Source: Karalla daura (Eukaryota > Chordata > Actinopteri > Chaetodontiformes > Leiognathidae). Taken from it: a stretch of DNA of 64,000 nucleotides. This document shows positions 12,784-25,631 of the stretch, in pieces (within the stretch, counting starts at the first letter, position 1; the number at the start of each line of letters is the position of its first letter). The position numbers were made by a program, and so were the translations under genes. The stretch is from contig CM055198.1 in NCBI GenBank assembly GCA_029224185.1, positions 2,351,712-2,415,711 of the forward strand, given 5' to 3'. The notes beneath the pieces are model-generated. The model made no database searches and was not told the DNA's origin. It worked only from the letters and a program-made list of their open reading frames with translations.

Positions 12784-14289
12784 GTGTGTGTGTATATATA
12801 TATACATATATATATATATAACATAATTACATGGTTGCTACAGTTTCCCGTAGCTTAATCACATGTTGCCATAGTAACTTACTGGTTGTTGGTAACTTAC
12901 TGGTGTTCGCTGTGAAAAGGCTGAAAGCGACATCATCCGTTGTCTTTTATTCCCCCCCACAATATAACAAAGTAAACATTTACAGTCATCAGATTTAAAG
13001 TTGCATGGGGTGACCAAACGCCCTCTTTTCACCGGACATGTCCTCTTTTTTTTCATCCTGTCCGGGGTGTGCGAGGGGATTTTCTAAAGCCCCGAAAATG
13101 TCCGGGCTTTCGAGTGACTGGTGCACAGGCACGCTGTCGTGTGTGTGTGTGTGAGAGAGAGAGAGACGAGCAACCTCCTTTATAGAAATGAAATTATGGT
13201 CAAGTTGCGTACGTTGTTTCTGGCGCCTATCCCTTTCACCAATGTGTTGCTGTGTTTGTGAGTGGGTGAAGGAGGAGCGTCAAGTTCAGGCCGTTAACAA
13301 GTAGTTTACTATGCAGATCAGGCGGAGGAACTGACGTAACGCAGCAACGGTCCAATCCCCTCAGTGAGGCGTAGGAATGATGTATGGGCACAGGCTGTAT
13401 GAGCATACATCTAATGCGAGCAGAGCTCTGCAGCCATAGACGTTATTATACACCCTCCGAGATTAGAACTCCGGTACAGTAGATGGCGAAGTGAATACTT
13501 TCCCGGCGTCTTCATCCACAGTAAAATCCCTGGAAGAAGACTGCCTCACTGTGAAACGCTCTCCCCGGGTGTACAAAGCTTGTCCCTTGGCTAGTGAGTA
13601 CAGAACGGAACAGGATTGAGTCTTTGCGGTACGGAAAAGACTCAATCGACTGGGTTGTTTTGATCGATTTAATCAGAAAGATACAATGTCAAGTCATGCA
13701 ACATTCGTGTCCGGGCACATCAATTTACGGAGGACAAGGACGCATGACGTGGGTCTGCTGTCGTGGGTTTGTTTTCCGTGGCATTTGACGGGAATTCTGG
13801 TCGCTCATCAGCCTATGCAGTCTCTGACTGCACTAACACACATGTGCGACGTTACTTGGCAGACTAACATATGTTAGTTAGACTAACATATGTGCCTGAC
13901 AGCGGCTGAAGTTAGTGGTGAAGTGGCTTCCCGTGTCTGTCTGTATGTCACGTTTTTCGACTAACACGGAAGCCGACGAAACGTGAAGGGACTTTAAAAT
14001 TTGTTATGGGAGGCTGTGGTACGCATCGTTGACATCTGTCATCAGCTCGGTGTCCTCCTGTGGACTACTTTGCGAGTGCATTACATATGTATGTCTAGAC
14101 CAGTGTCTTGCTCATACTTCTTTTTGTGTGTTGCGGTCGATCCACGTGCCACCCCGATACGTTAGATACCAATAAATCACCCAAATGTTTCTCTATAGCA
14201 CTGCAAACTCACGTGGCACAATAAACATCCCGTTTGACCGCATGCTCCCTGTTTTCCGCAGACTGCTCCGGCACGGAGGATAAGTGAAG
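11400..14289. other. efhd1-nlrx1 spacer and nlrx1 upstream region
   Basis: No coding exon recognised. Holds (TA)n and (GT)n microsatellites at 12101-12118 and 12713-12820, a (GT)n(GA)n tract at about 13138-13166 and a 14-bp palindrome CTAACATATGTTAG at 13864-13877. From about 13050 to 14280 the sequence is less AT-rich and has more CpG. It probably includes the nlrx1 promoter and 5' UTR, whose start I cannot place. Confidence 0.45.
12713..12820. repeat. Compound (TA)n/(GT)n microsatellite
   Basis: Alternating purine-pyrimidine blocks of TA and TG over about 110 bases in the spacer upstream of nlrx1. Confidence 0.95.
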
Positions 14290-17200
14290 ATGAGCTCACT
14301 GCACAGGTTGGTGAGAAACTGTATTTTCATGACTGCAATTGTCATCTCATTTTCAGACTTATGGTATTTTCCTTTTGGCTGTTCCCATCAGGGGTTTGCT
14401 ACACAGAATCCTTGCAGGCTCTTCTGCCTGGCACTTCCGACAGCACCCTCCTACCAATATATTCACCATTTCCCCTTTTTACTTCCTTTCTGTTCTAACA
14501 TGTCTGAGCCTGACCTTTCAGACTTGCTCTCTAAAATATCCAACCTGCCCTGTTCGTAGTCGTCCTGATCTTATCCATCAGTGTAGTCTGTTCTTATTAG
14601 GTGTTCTTCACAACATGGTGTCATGTGTATTCATTATTTTGTGCATATGGGCACACGTGTAATTGAAGTATTCTTTGTGACACCTAATGATTATTTAACG
14701 TTTGTGATGCCAGTGTATATCGTGCCAGAGCAATATTGTAGCTGGCTCTGTTTAGGAGGTCCAATGAGAGCTTGTTTATAGATATAAACTGCTGTTTGTA
14801 TGAATGTGTAGTCCTCAAGTCGTGAATCTTTATGATGGTGTGAATCATAATATAGTATTCTTTCTGAAAGGTATCAATCTAACTCTTTTTTGATAGTGTT
14901 TCTTCCCAGAAACTGCTTAAATTATGGACGTGGAAGAGGATGATGAACATTACCCCACACACAATCACTGGCCTTAACTTCTCCACCGTTTCAGAACCAG
15001 GTATGCAACTTTGTCTTTCATAAGAGCTATTAATGTATAGCAAAGATTAGATGATATATAGATGAGATAGAGATGCTATCACTTAATTGCAGAGATGCTG
15101 TACTGTATACAAAAACGTGACATAAGTGAGTATTCTGACCCTATTGTCATAAATATGTATATTATGCATACATTGTGTCCTAATAGACACTAGTTTGAAT
15201 TTGAATCAACCAGTTTGAGTGAAATATGAATTAAGTGGAGGTGGGGCACTGGCATGGGCTGCTATCAAGGATCTGCTAGATCGACCTTTTCAGTGGATGA
15301 TGTACTTAACGTCAACCCTCAGACCTTTTGCCAGTTTTTGAAGATATTCTTTTCAAGCAGTACAGAAAGGCTGTGATTTTTATAAAGCACAATGCTCAAC
15401 ATTTCACATGCACAGCGTGGTTAGCCACAAAGGCCTTAAAGATAGATAGATAGGCAGGTAGGCAGGCAGACAGGCTGACAAGTGAAATGTATTGATTCCT
15501 CGGGGTAGTTCACTTGATGAATTTCTGAAATCCATGACAGAATGATCACCTGACCTAAACCCACTTGGGGCCTTTCCTAAATGGGAGATTTACACTGAGA
15601 GGAGACACGACTCCTCTTTGAATAGCGTTTTAGAGACTGTGGTTGTTGCTGCCTGCAGAAATTGATTGTCAACAAATACTGAGTCAATGAATTAAATTCA
15701 CTCGAATGAATGAAAATAAAGAGTGAGATAGCAAACTTTTTGTTCTTTTTTGTTTTTTATTATTGGATAATGTCTGAAATGTTTTTCTTTTAAAATAGAC
15801 CCCATAGATATCCACAAGAAGAAGCTGATCCAGTGGTTCAGCCACCTTCCCCAGGAGGAGAAACAGTTTGGCGGTTACTTCAGCCCAGAGACCATGCATG
15901 TGGATCCACTCATCCTAGAAAGAAAGGCAGATGTAGGCATTGGACTGCTCGGTTCCCCTCTCCAAACCCAGACCCCCTGCAGCACTTGTGTGACTGTTGA
16001 ACAACTGTTTGAGTCTTCCGATGCCTGGAACGTCGGCCGTGGGCTCAATGTGTTGCTATATGGAGCTGTAGGAACAGGGAAAAGTACCGTGGTCCGAAAG
16101 CTGGTGCTGGATTGGTGTGCTGGATCCACTCTGAGCCACTTCAAGCTGCTGATTCCTTTCTCTTGTGAGGATCTTAGCCAACTGACTAAGTAAGGAACCT
16201 TTCTTGAGCCAGTTATTTTGGTAGTGAATGGTCTTGGTCAAGGTGAATTCACAAAAGACATCTTTGACCATTTCAAATTTGGCATGAGTGCTGACTTGGA
16301 AGATTTTGCTGGTCAAAGTGCCAGATGAACAGACAGTGTTTAGACCCCTCATTCTTGTCAAGAAAACAATTTTTTTACAGTGATTACATTTTCTACAGTA
16401 ATTAATTCTCAGTTGAGTTATTGCAAAATTAATATAATGATAAATAAAAACAATTGCGCAATGCAATTTCTCAGTTCAACTCGACTTTAACAGTTCACAG
16501 CATCTGCCTCCCAGCAGGAAGGTTGTGGGTTTGTGAGCTGGAGATAGGCACCAGCAGACCCCTGTGACACCCATAGGTGGAAGCGGGTATGAAGTTGAAT
16601 GAATGAGCACTTAAGAGCCTGTACCCTAGAAATTGCAAATATAATCAGGCTGTTGAACAATGATAGCATAAATAAAAGTCCTTTTGCAATCAGCAGAACA
16701 AATCTCAGGGTTAGCAGCCATCTGCCATGACCAATAAAAGAGATGCACACAGATGACTTTTAGGGATACATATCCATTCCATGACATCGGCCTGATGACA
16801 ACGACTGACAACAACAAGCTTGTGACACTCTTTACCGTTTATAGAGATCTAGCACAATAGTGGGTTGCAATTTGTGGATTACAGCTATTAACCTACAACA
16901 ATGTATTGTTCTCTTTTGTGATAGTATATAGACATGGACAAGTATCCCCTTCACACGTCTAAAAAAAATGCAACTGAATTTTTTGGCCTGTTTTCCTAAC
17001 TTGTCTGTTCTGTATGCATGCAGGGATATCACTGGTTGGTTGGTTGGTTGTGGAGGAGCAGCAGTTTTTTTTAAGGACAGTGTTTTGAATTGGCTTAAAC
17101 CTAATTTATTTATGCTGAAGATTTGAAGTTTGGTCCAACTCAAACTCACAGATGACAGGCACAAGGAAACGTTCAGCAGCACTCGGAGCTTTATAGTCTA

Positions 17201-20200
17201 GTCATAGCAACACGGATATTTTTTGGCAATATTTTGACATGTTTTTCTCAAAGGTGATGTTTGTTGTTCTGGGAGAAGAAGCCGACTTGTGACTGCCATT
17301 GCAGAATCTTATTGCAGACATTTAAAGAGAATCAAATTCACCAAACTCATAGAAATTGCTCCACAGTCACAGTTACAGCTGACACAATTGGATTGCATGT
17401 GTGTTCTTATACTCGCCACAATCATAAAATTCTCAGCCTGTACTGTCTCAAAGCATTAACATTTCATTCATCATCAAAATTTCCAAATATTGATTTCTCC
17501 AGGTGTTCTCTTATTAAAGGGGTTCTAAAAAACAATTGAAGATTTTATGCCCTCAAGTTTTGCTTTTGTTCATCGTAACACAAATAGTATTAATATCACT
17601 TTTTACAGTGATGAATGGTAAATTGTATGCTTCTCAAATAGGGTATCCTCGTTGTCGGATCTTGTGAGCAGAAAGTACCTCCACCTCAGAAAGCACCATC
17701 TGCTGAGCGGGGAAGGAAGCCAAGCCAAGGATGTTCTCTTCCTCTTCAATGGAATGGAGAAGATGAAACTGGACTTTCGTATCGGAGCCACAGAGCTTTG
17801 CAGTGATCCTAATGAGCCGCTCGCTTCAGGTGTTGTAGTGGTGAACCTGTTGAGGAAGTACCTTTTGCCTGAGGTAAGAGACAGCCAACCATTCATACGC
17901 TGTTCTTAATGTGCTGTATTTGTTTGAAACGTTAAGACTTCTGTCATTACTGCCACTACTGCTAGTTGGGACAATGCTTGCTCATTATTTACTAACAAAG
18001 AACATTTTGATGGAAGAACTGAAAGCTTGCTTTGGAACACTAGGTAAACACAACTTTCACCAAAAGTATCATACATGATATCATACATCATACATGGCAT
18101 ACATGAATTCCCCACCTCCATTTCTGAAACATTGACTTTTTGGCACTCAGTTTTTCATACTTTGTATTCCTTTGATGCCAAATAATGCAGAGAACCCAGC
18201 AATTAAGGCAACCGGGGAAAAACCAACTTAGGACCATACCAAAGGACTTATATCAACAGTTTTCATTTTTGTTTGGAATGTAATGTTGTGATTGGTGTTG
18301 AAGAAGTTTGGCTACTCTGTTTTGCCCAGGCCAGCGTCTTAGTGACCACCAGATTGTCTGCCCTGGACCGTATTCCTCAGAAGTACGTGAGCCGCTACGC
18401 ACAGATTTGTGGCTTCAGTGACCCGGACCGGCAGCGAGCATATTTCACCAGCCGCCTACTACAGCAGGGAGGAGAGAGTGCGCGTAACCTCGACGCTCAG
18501 GCTCTCATAGAGCTACTCTACCTCAACCTTCAGAGCCAAAGCCAGCTAGCTGCAGCGTGCTTCCTCCCCTCGTACTGCTGGCTGACATGTGCGACGTTGC
18601 ACTTTCTACATTTCACAGATGCCAAGTCACCCATCCGCACGCTCACTGGCATATATACCAGTTTCCTGAGACTCAACTTTGGGGGTGAGGTGCTGGACGC
18701 CGGAACAAATGTGCTGACTCAGGAGCACCATAATTCTCTAATGCTGTACGTTGTCCGTACAGTTGGTAAACTTGCGTTTGATGGCGTGACATACAAGCGT
18801 ACATCATTCTCGGAAGAGGAATTGGAGCAGTGGTTTGGAGGGAAGACAAAGACAGATGAGGACCTACACCACATGGCCATGTTCAGGACTGATGTACTGG
18901 ACTTCTTCTTGGCACCCTGTGTGGAAAGCAATAAGCATTTCTCTGAAGAATCCATGGAAGATAATGAGAGGCGGTACGCATTTGCTGTACCAACCATGCA
19001 GGAATACTTGGCGGCGCTCTATGTGGTCCTAGGAGAGAATAAATCAGCACTGGAAAAGATGACCAAGCAGGTGTCTGTGGCCATTGGTCAGGCAACTGAG
19101 GATGTTAGCGCCCTTGTTAACATTCTGTCTAAGTTCATCCCCATCCGAATCTTCGCTGTATTTAACCTCTTGAAGCTTTTCCCAAAGTTCTATGAGAAAA
19201 TTAGCAGCCGCAGCAAAGGCAGAATTGCCAGAACGATGGCTGCTGAGATGTTCCGATCTGAAGATAGCTCCAATGAAGATGTCCTGGATCAGGTGGAGCA
19301 GAACCTTCTGGCAGTCCCACAGCAACGGCAAGGCAATGGAAGCCAGCCATTCGAGCTTTACCCTATATTTATGGGTGGATTGTTGCATTATGGTAACCGT
19401 GTCCTTCTCCAGCAACTTGGCTGCAACATTAAGAGCACCACTGTGGCCCAGATCACCCGTGCCTTGAGGAAGTACCTTGTTAGAGGTAACACGTTTTCAG
19501 TCTTGCACTGTTTTTATGTTTTTTAAGAAATGTTATGTAAAGATATTGTACTCATTTGATTGTACTTCAACATTGCAAGAGTTCAGCTCTGAAATGCTGT
19601 TTTTGTAAAACTTCACAATCGTGATTTTAATTCAATTGACAGACAGAATAGTAGGAACAAGGGGAAAAAGTAATTGTAGGAAAAAAGTGACTTGTTGTCT
19701 GTTGTGGTTTTCTTTATTTCAAATCAGAACTTGCCAAGCCACAGCCACCTGAGGAGTTGATGGATATGCTGGTCCTGCTGTATGAGTTTCAGAATCCCAG
19801 ACTGACAGCGGAGGTTTTGGCTACGATCAGAAGCATTTGTCTGACGAACGTTCGCTTTACATCACTGAAATGCTTTGTACTGAGTTATGTGCTGTCTTGC
19901 GCTCCTACAAGGTAAACATTGGGTTTTAGTTTTGCTAGCACCTGTTGATTAAGTACTAGTAGTAGTAGTAGTATTTTTATTTATGTTTTTAAATGTACTT
20001 AGTCCTGGAGCCAAATTATCTGTTTTAACTGAATATGCTGATCCCACTCTTAAGTATAGCAAGTTGCTAGTTTCAGCCATATTTACTGCTGTGAAATCTA
20101 ATTTGTACTGAACGGTATAAAAATGAATCTACTAATGTCATCATTTAGCATAAACTCCCAATGTGAAGTTAACTGTACTCACCTCAACTTGTGGATGAAT

Positions 20201-23200
20201 TCTAGAAATGCCATGGCCTGGTTTTGCTAAGACAAATACTTCTTCCCTCTCACTGGGTAAAGCTATGGTATATCTTGTTTTTTGGTTATAGTGTGTTATT
20301 GTGATAGAGCATACATGAATTTATTCTGATGTCTTTCTGCAGTTATCACCTTCAGGAGCTGGACCTGTCCTCCTGTCTTCTGACTAATGACATGCTTCAG
20401 ATGCTGGGGCCTGCCTTCAGACACACACATAACCTCAAGTGAGAATAATAATTACCATCATTTCCGGTGCATTGTTTTGTTTTATTCCTTTCGGACTTTG
20501 CCTTTAGTAAACTGTTGCCCCCCTCTACTCAAGGTGCTACTTTTATACTTTTATATGATTGTAAAATTCCTTCTTTTCTTCTTTTGCTCCACTTTCAACT
20601 CAAGTGAACTGACCAACAGTGTATTGGACAAGTCTGAGTAACTTTAAAGTCCAAAAACATTCATTCAGTCGCTCTTATTATATAAGGCCAGTACATACAC
20701 TGCACGGACAGAGTAATGTATTGTTTTCTCAAATTGGCAAGAACAATGAAGTTTGTCCTGGCCAGGACCAGTCAAACAACAGCTGTCGAACAGTACACAA
20801 GATAAAAGGTTTTTGCATATATGAGAGCAAGATGAGACGAGAATAAGCTGCAAGCACCTTCCCCACTATTATTTGGCCCGAGTCATTTGATTCTGCAACG
20901 AGAATACGTTTGTGAGAGTCACGCATTGCAGTCCCCCCATGATCTTCTAAATATATGACAAACTTAATCTTGGAGCAAATAATTCTGCTGCTGTTAATGT
21001 GAACAATTGTGAAACAAGTGTGAAAACAACAGCTTTTTTCCCACAAGCGAGAGAAAACAAAAACATCAAAAGAGAGGAAAAAACAGGAAACAGAAAAAGA
21101 TGCAAATTGCAGAGAGCGGGAAAAAAAGAAAAAACAGAAAAACCTGAGGAACAAAAAGAGACTGCACAGCAAAAAGGCTGGGGCAAACTGGAAAAACAGG
21201 GAAGAAACAAAGGCCTAACGCTGGATTATTCAAGGGCAAAAACAGGAAACAGAAGGCACAGCGCGAAAAACAGAAAGGGGAATAAGGAACTCTTTAAATT
21301 GAAGTTTTCTTAAAGAGAGAGAAAAAACAAGCAAAATGAGCTCAAAGGCTAAAGCACAGGGGATCTCAAAACTTGACACGAAGGGCTAAATGGCTCTCAC
21401 TATAAGTGGTGGAACTATCTGGCATTGAGGAGAAGTCACAGGCAGGCTTTTGTGGGCAGGTAAAAGCGAGGCGTAGCTGGTTGGACATGTGCCACTGGAG
21501 GGCGGGGAAAAGAGAAACGAGGAGAAAAAGACAGACAGTGAGAGCCCAAAACAAGGACTATAACAGACCTCATCCTTTTCCTGCGTCACTGGGAGAGAAA
21601 ACTAACTTCTCTCTTCTTGCAAAGTGTCTACTGACCTTTAGGCTATAGCCTATGTAGCCTTCAGAAATATAATCTAAGTGCATGACATGCTCAGGGGCTC
21701 ACCCATTTTTCTCCAGCCTATACATTATTGGGGCTGTGGAGCATTGATGATATTACTGTACTTCAGGTCATATGCTGCTGATGATAATGCTGTTAATGGA
21801 GTCATTGTCTGTTCTCATTGTCTTTTCTATTCAGCCTCTGACGTTAAGTTTTTTCCTACAATTACTCGAATCTATTTTTTTTAAGGGCTGGGTTAAGGGG
21901 AGGGTTGTGAAGTACAGGGGCGGACCCCCCCCCCCCCCGCCCATGCATCGTCGGGGCTGTTGGGGTATATGTTACGGCCCTGGAGGAGATGAGCAGCAGC
22001 AAAGAGAAGCATGTGGGTCCATCCAGTCCTAATGGCAAGGCGGGAATTGGATGAATATAGGCCTGTCCTGGAGCTACAGCTCCATTGTAACTGCTATGAG
22101 GTATACTTTGGGCTGCAGGTCACAGTTTCACTGCCTGTCACTCACCCTAGAACCAACCACTCTCCCTCCTATTGGAGGCGTCAAGATGTCATCACAGCGT
22201 GCTGTGGCCAAATTCAGCAATTTCCAATTTGAGCGCAGCAGCAATGGCCGCACACACACCCCCGACGCAGGACTCGGTTTAGTGCAGGGCAGTGTGCTCT
22301 TGCCCTGCTGTGGCACATACACAACGAATGGGTTTGCCGTTGGCATTGATTTGAAAGCACGCTCAGAAGGGATGCATAACACGAGTTGGTCCTTTCACAT
22401 CCGGGTGTGTCCGAGCGGGCTCCGGCCCACAGGCATGATGTGGGACTCTGCTTGCGGTCGGTGTCATTGCTGTCGTAACAGACTGCTGATGTTGTCACTG
22501 TCCTTCTCTCCTCTCTCTGTCTGCTGAGATGTTGCTGTCTGTTGTCACTGTCCCCCTCTCTTCCCCGCATGTTTTCTTCCCCACGCACTCATCCACTCAC
22601 CCATCCAGTGACATTGCAGATAGCATCTGTAAGATGAATAATGTCAAGATATTAATATTATTGTGATGTTTTGCTGCCCGTCTTTGTTGTCTTCAGTTTG
22701 CAGTTTAACAGTTTGGGTCCTGAGTCCTGCATCCTTCTGAAAGATCTGCTCCTTGACACCAAGAGTTCTATTAGATCTCTACAGTAAGACTCCACTTTCA
22801 TATGCCATTCATTACCAACAGGTGCTGGTGTATATAAGATGTCATCATTCAGTAAATTTAGTACAATTTCATTTCTAGTACCTGACAACTAATTTTTGGA
22901 CACTTACCATATAATAGTATGCCTGAACAAAACTTGCTCCATTCCATTGTTTTTGCTGCATCATGCAGCAGAAACAGTGGAATGGGACAAAAAGCTCCCT
23001 TTGACCTGGCAGAACCAAAGTGCAGAAGCAGACCTAGAGTAAGTATACATGTGACTCAGCAGAATGAATGCATGGTTGACAGACTGACATGAAGAGAGAA
23101 AGGGGGGGTTGTACGGGTTTGAGACAAAAAGAGAGGCAAAGCAATGACAGTTATAGTAATAATTGGAATATGACACAACAGTGTGTGTCAAGTGTGTAGC

Positions 23201-25631
23201 ATAAACACAAGGCTTTGCCACAGCAGATGCACAAGATCCAACTTTCAGTCCTTGGGAACCACCACCTGCAATGCAAGGAAGAGCCAATCATTAACACTCA
23301 CTTGACAGGACATGAATGGGAAGCAAAAAGAAGAAGGGTAGGAGAAAGAGCTCATTGTTTGCCAAGGGAACCCCTTGATAGGGTCTGGTCAAGGGGGAAT
23401 GAGAAAGGGGGGGTGAGAAAAACAAAGAAGTTTTAACCTACTGTACTCTTGAAGGAGCTGCGCTCGATTACTAAGGGGTCTGCTGTTCTGTTTTTGAAAT
23501 CTTTACAAGTAACAAGTAAGTAAGGAAACTATTCCACAGTATAGATCTATGGAGAAAACAAAAGTAAAAGTAAGTCAAGAAGAGTAAGTAGTCTTTATGA
23601 TGGAACTAATTTGTCACGGGTAACTTATAAGCTGTCTGTTATAAGTCAAGTGTTGTTAGACTTTAGAATGCCCAGTGGGAGATATAAATGAAACGACATT
23701 ATGTAAATTCTGAGCAGTACAAAACACGAGCTGTAGAATATGCATTCTATTTGTCGCCACATAAGTTGACATGAGCCCTGAGATGGTTATTATTCCAATG
23801 TTTCCCCAGGCTGTGTGACAACCCTTTGCTGGACTCTGGCATCCGTACCCTGCTGGAGGCGCTGCCAGAGAACCAGTCCCTGACGCACCTGTCCCTCATG
23901 CACACTGGGCTGGGGGACGAGGGAGCACTGGATCTGGCTCAGAGGCTCAAGCATCACGCACTTCAGGAGCTCAACTTGGCTTATAACAACATTGGAGACA
24001 GTGCTGCGCTAGCCGTGGTTGATGCCTGCAGGGAACACCCGAGCATTCACACCGTGCAGTAAGTAGCACTTAAGTGAAATCACAGCTGGACACATTCATG
24101 TTATTTAAAGGGGACATATTGTGCATCTTTGACTTGCTTTTGCTTTCTATTGTTGCAGTTTCACTGCCTACAGACTATGAATGTTCTATATAATTTTAAA
24201 CTCCAAATCTCCGTAGTTGTCTCATACGGATGTCAAGAAAAAAATCCTGATTTCAGCCACTATTTGGCCACTTCTGTGATCGCTTCGTCTGGCTGCTGCT
24301 TTCCTCTGATCCTTTCCTCTTGCTCAGTGGAAGATTCCTCATAGGCAGACAAGGTTTCCCAGCCCAATTCTTCCTCATATTGGAAGCATTTTTAAACGTC
24401 AGTGTTCCACTTACAGAGCCAATAAATTATTTTTACAAACAAATCACAAACATCACCATGCTGTCAAGAAGCAATTTGTGTGTTCTTGGATTTTTGTCTT
24501 GACTGAATTGTTGACAGCTGCTTGAAATCTGCCTTTGCATGCTAAGAGCTGCTGTCCTTCAGGTGACTGAATGGCTTAGTCAATTTGTCAAGCTACATGT
24601 GCCACCTCCACTTGCCACTAGCTCAGTGGATGATTCTCAGGGGATGGTTCTTGGGTTTGGTTGTGGTTGTGGGTTTGAGTCTCAGCTTGGTCAACACTTG
24701 CATATGAGGGATCTGCTCATACTTTTCAAAAAGGACCAGTCCCATGCCAGATGTCCTCAACCCGAAACACAAGACACATTTCAATACTTTGAAAATTCAT
24801 AACAAATCAACCAGAGAAGTACAGAAAATATGCGCTTGATCCTCAGATGTCACTCCACCACACTGCAGCCTTTCAGGCCTATCCAGCTTTGGTTAGAGCA
24901 AAAATAACTGTGCCAATATGCTGTCCCACTCCCCTTGTCTGTTGACTGAAAGTTGAAGTTCATCTAAACCCTTGTCTAAACTTGAACAGAGCACACCTCA
25001 AGGTGTGCTTGTTGTCCAAATGTTGAGAATGAAGAGTGTGGTCTTCTGTGTTAATTTTAGTATTTTCACTCTTAGCGTCTTTTGTGTTTATGCAGCTTGT
25101 ATCTGAACCCTCTCACTGATGCGGGGAAGCGCGCCCTGTATGCCCAAAGTGTTCCCAAGAGCAACAGTGGTCACCGTGTCAGGGTCCTGGCTTCCGTCAC
25201 TGAAGGCTCAGACCTTTCAGAGAACTGGCATCCCATCCTAAGTGTTATACGAGAAAACGCCTCCTCCTGGGACCGGGAGCATGTCAAGGAGCAGCTAAAG
25301 GTTGACTCACAGATTCCCCATTACAAATAACATAACTGTTAAACACAAGCCCACAGAGTACATTATTTTTTTGGTAGGACACTACAAGTTTTTGGTTGGT
25401 TTAGAAGTTGATTCTTGTATTGGTGGGCTAAATAAGGGTTATACGAACATGTTTGGGCACATGACCAATGCCAAGTGCTTTCCTGTGCAGGTTTTCCTCA
25501 GGGACCTAGAGTGGGGACGTCAGCAGCAGCACAGCCTCTGGAAGAAGTTTCACTTCCGCAGGGTGGAGAGAGGAGTCCATCAGACTCTGCAGATGCTGGA
25601 GAGGGACTCTGACTCCAACAACGGCGTATAG
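14290..25631 (+). CDS. nlrx1: NLR family member X1, mitochondrial NOD-like receptor
   Basis: Eleven exons: 14290-14310, 14910-15000, 15799-16189, 17642-17873, 18330-19485, 19728-19911, 20343-20438, 22697-22783, 23810-24058, 25096-25300 and 25491-25631. All junctions are GT/AG and in phase, giving 950 aa (human 975). NLRX1 is a mitochondrial NLR that dampens antiviral signalling and affects ROS and autophagy in mammals. Residues 1-35 contain no acidic residue and many Lys, Arg and Leu (MSSLHRLKLLKLWTWKRMM), as in a mitochondrial presequence. The NACHT domain starts with Walker A GAVGTGKS (126-133). The Walker B-like stretch VLFLFNGMEKMKLDF (199-213) is degenerate. FLPSYCWLTCATLHFLH and VPTMQEYLAALYVVLG are NLRX1 hallmarks. 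About six leucine-rich repeats (692-880) are spread over exons 7-10, and a charged C-terminal helical part follows. An in-frame TAA at 14281 precedes the start ATG. The next gene, pdzd3, is its neighbour in human too. Confidence 0.96.
15437..15475. repeat. GATA/GGCA microsatellite in nlrx1 intron 2
   Basis: Short tetranucleotide tract (GATA then GGCA/GGTA variants) in the intron between coding exons 2 and 3. Confidence 0.85.
16488..16610 (+). mobile_element. SINE-like fragment with LINE-type tail
   Basis: Contains AGGAAGGTTGTGGGTTT, resembling a pol III B box, then GAGCTGGAGATAGGCACC and CCTGTGACACCC, and ends with GGAAGCGGGTATGAAG and GAAT repeats. The tail resembles the 3' end of the LINE copy at 6.6 kb. 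It lies in nlrx1 intron 3. Confidence 0.6.
20439..22696. other. nlrx1 intron 7 (2.26 kb)
   Basis: No exon seen inside. A strongly purine-rich, A/G-biased stretch runs from about 21040 to 21320; its open frames are low-complexity and not credible genes. A C run lies near 21926-21940, and about 21900-22560 is GC-richer with a repeat-like look but no motif I can name. Confidence 0.5.
24489..24760 (+). mobile_element. tRNA-derived SINE, copy 1
   Basis: An A-box-like TAGCTCAGTGG (24619-24629) and a B-box-like GGTTTGAGTCT (24672-24682) are spaced as in a tRNA-type pol III promoter. The sequence recurs in the same orientation at 38187-38400, with shared blocks such as CATGCTAAGAGCTGCTGTC and GGGTTTGAG. 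It lies in nlrx1 intron 9. Confidence 0.7.

Noticed and set aside
9661..14289. Bidirectional promoter shared by efhd1 and nlrx1
   Set aside because: The start codons are 4.6 kb apart with repeats and a dead LINE between them, which is too far for a typical shared promoter.
20729..21210. Minus-strand frames rich in Phe/Ser/Leu in nlrx1 intron 7
   Set aside because: They are the pyrimidine complement of the purine tract, so the apparent membrane-like protein is a composition artefact.
24489..24760. Functional tRNA gene suggested by A and B boxes
   Set aside because: The boxes are imperfect, no cloverleaf with a 7-bp acceptor stem can be drawn, and a second diverged copy with the same body exists. 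A SINE explains it better.
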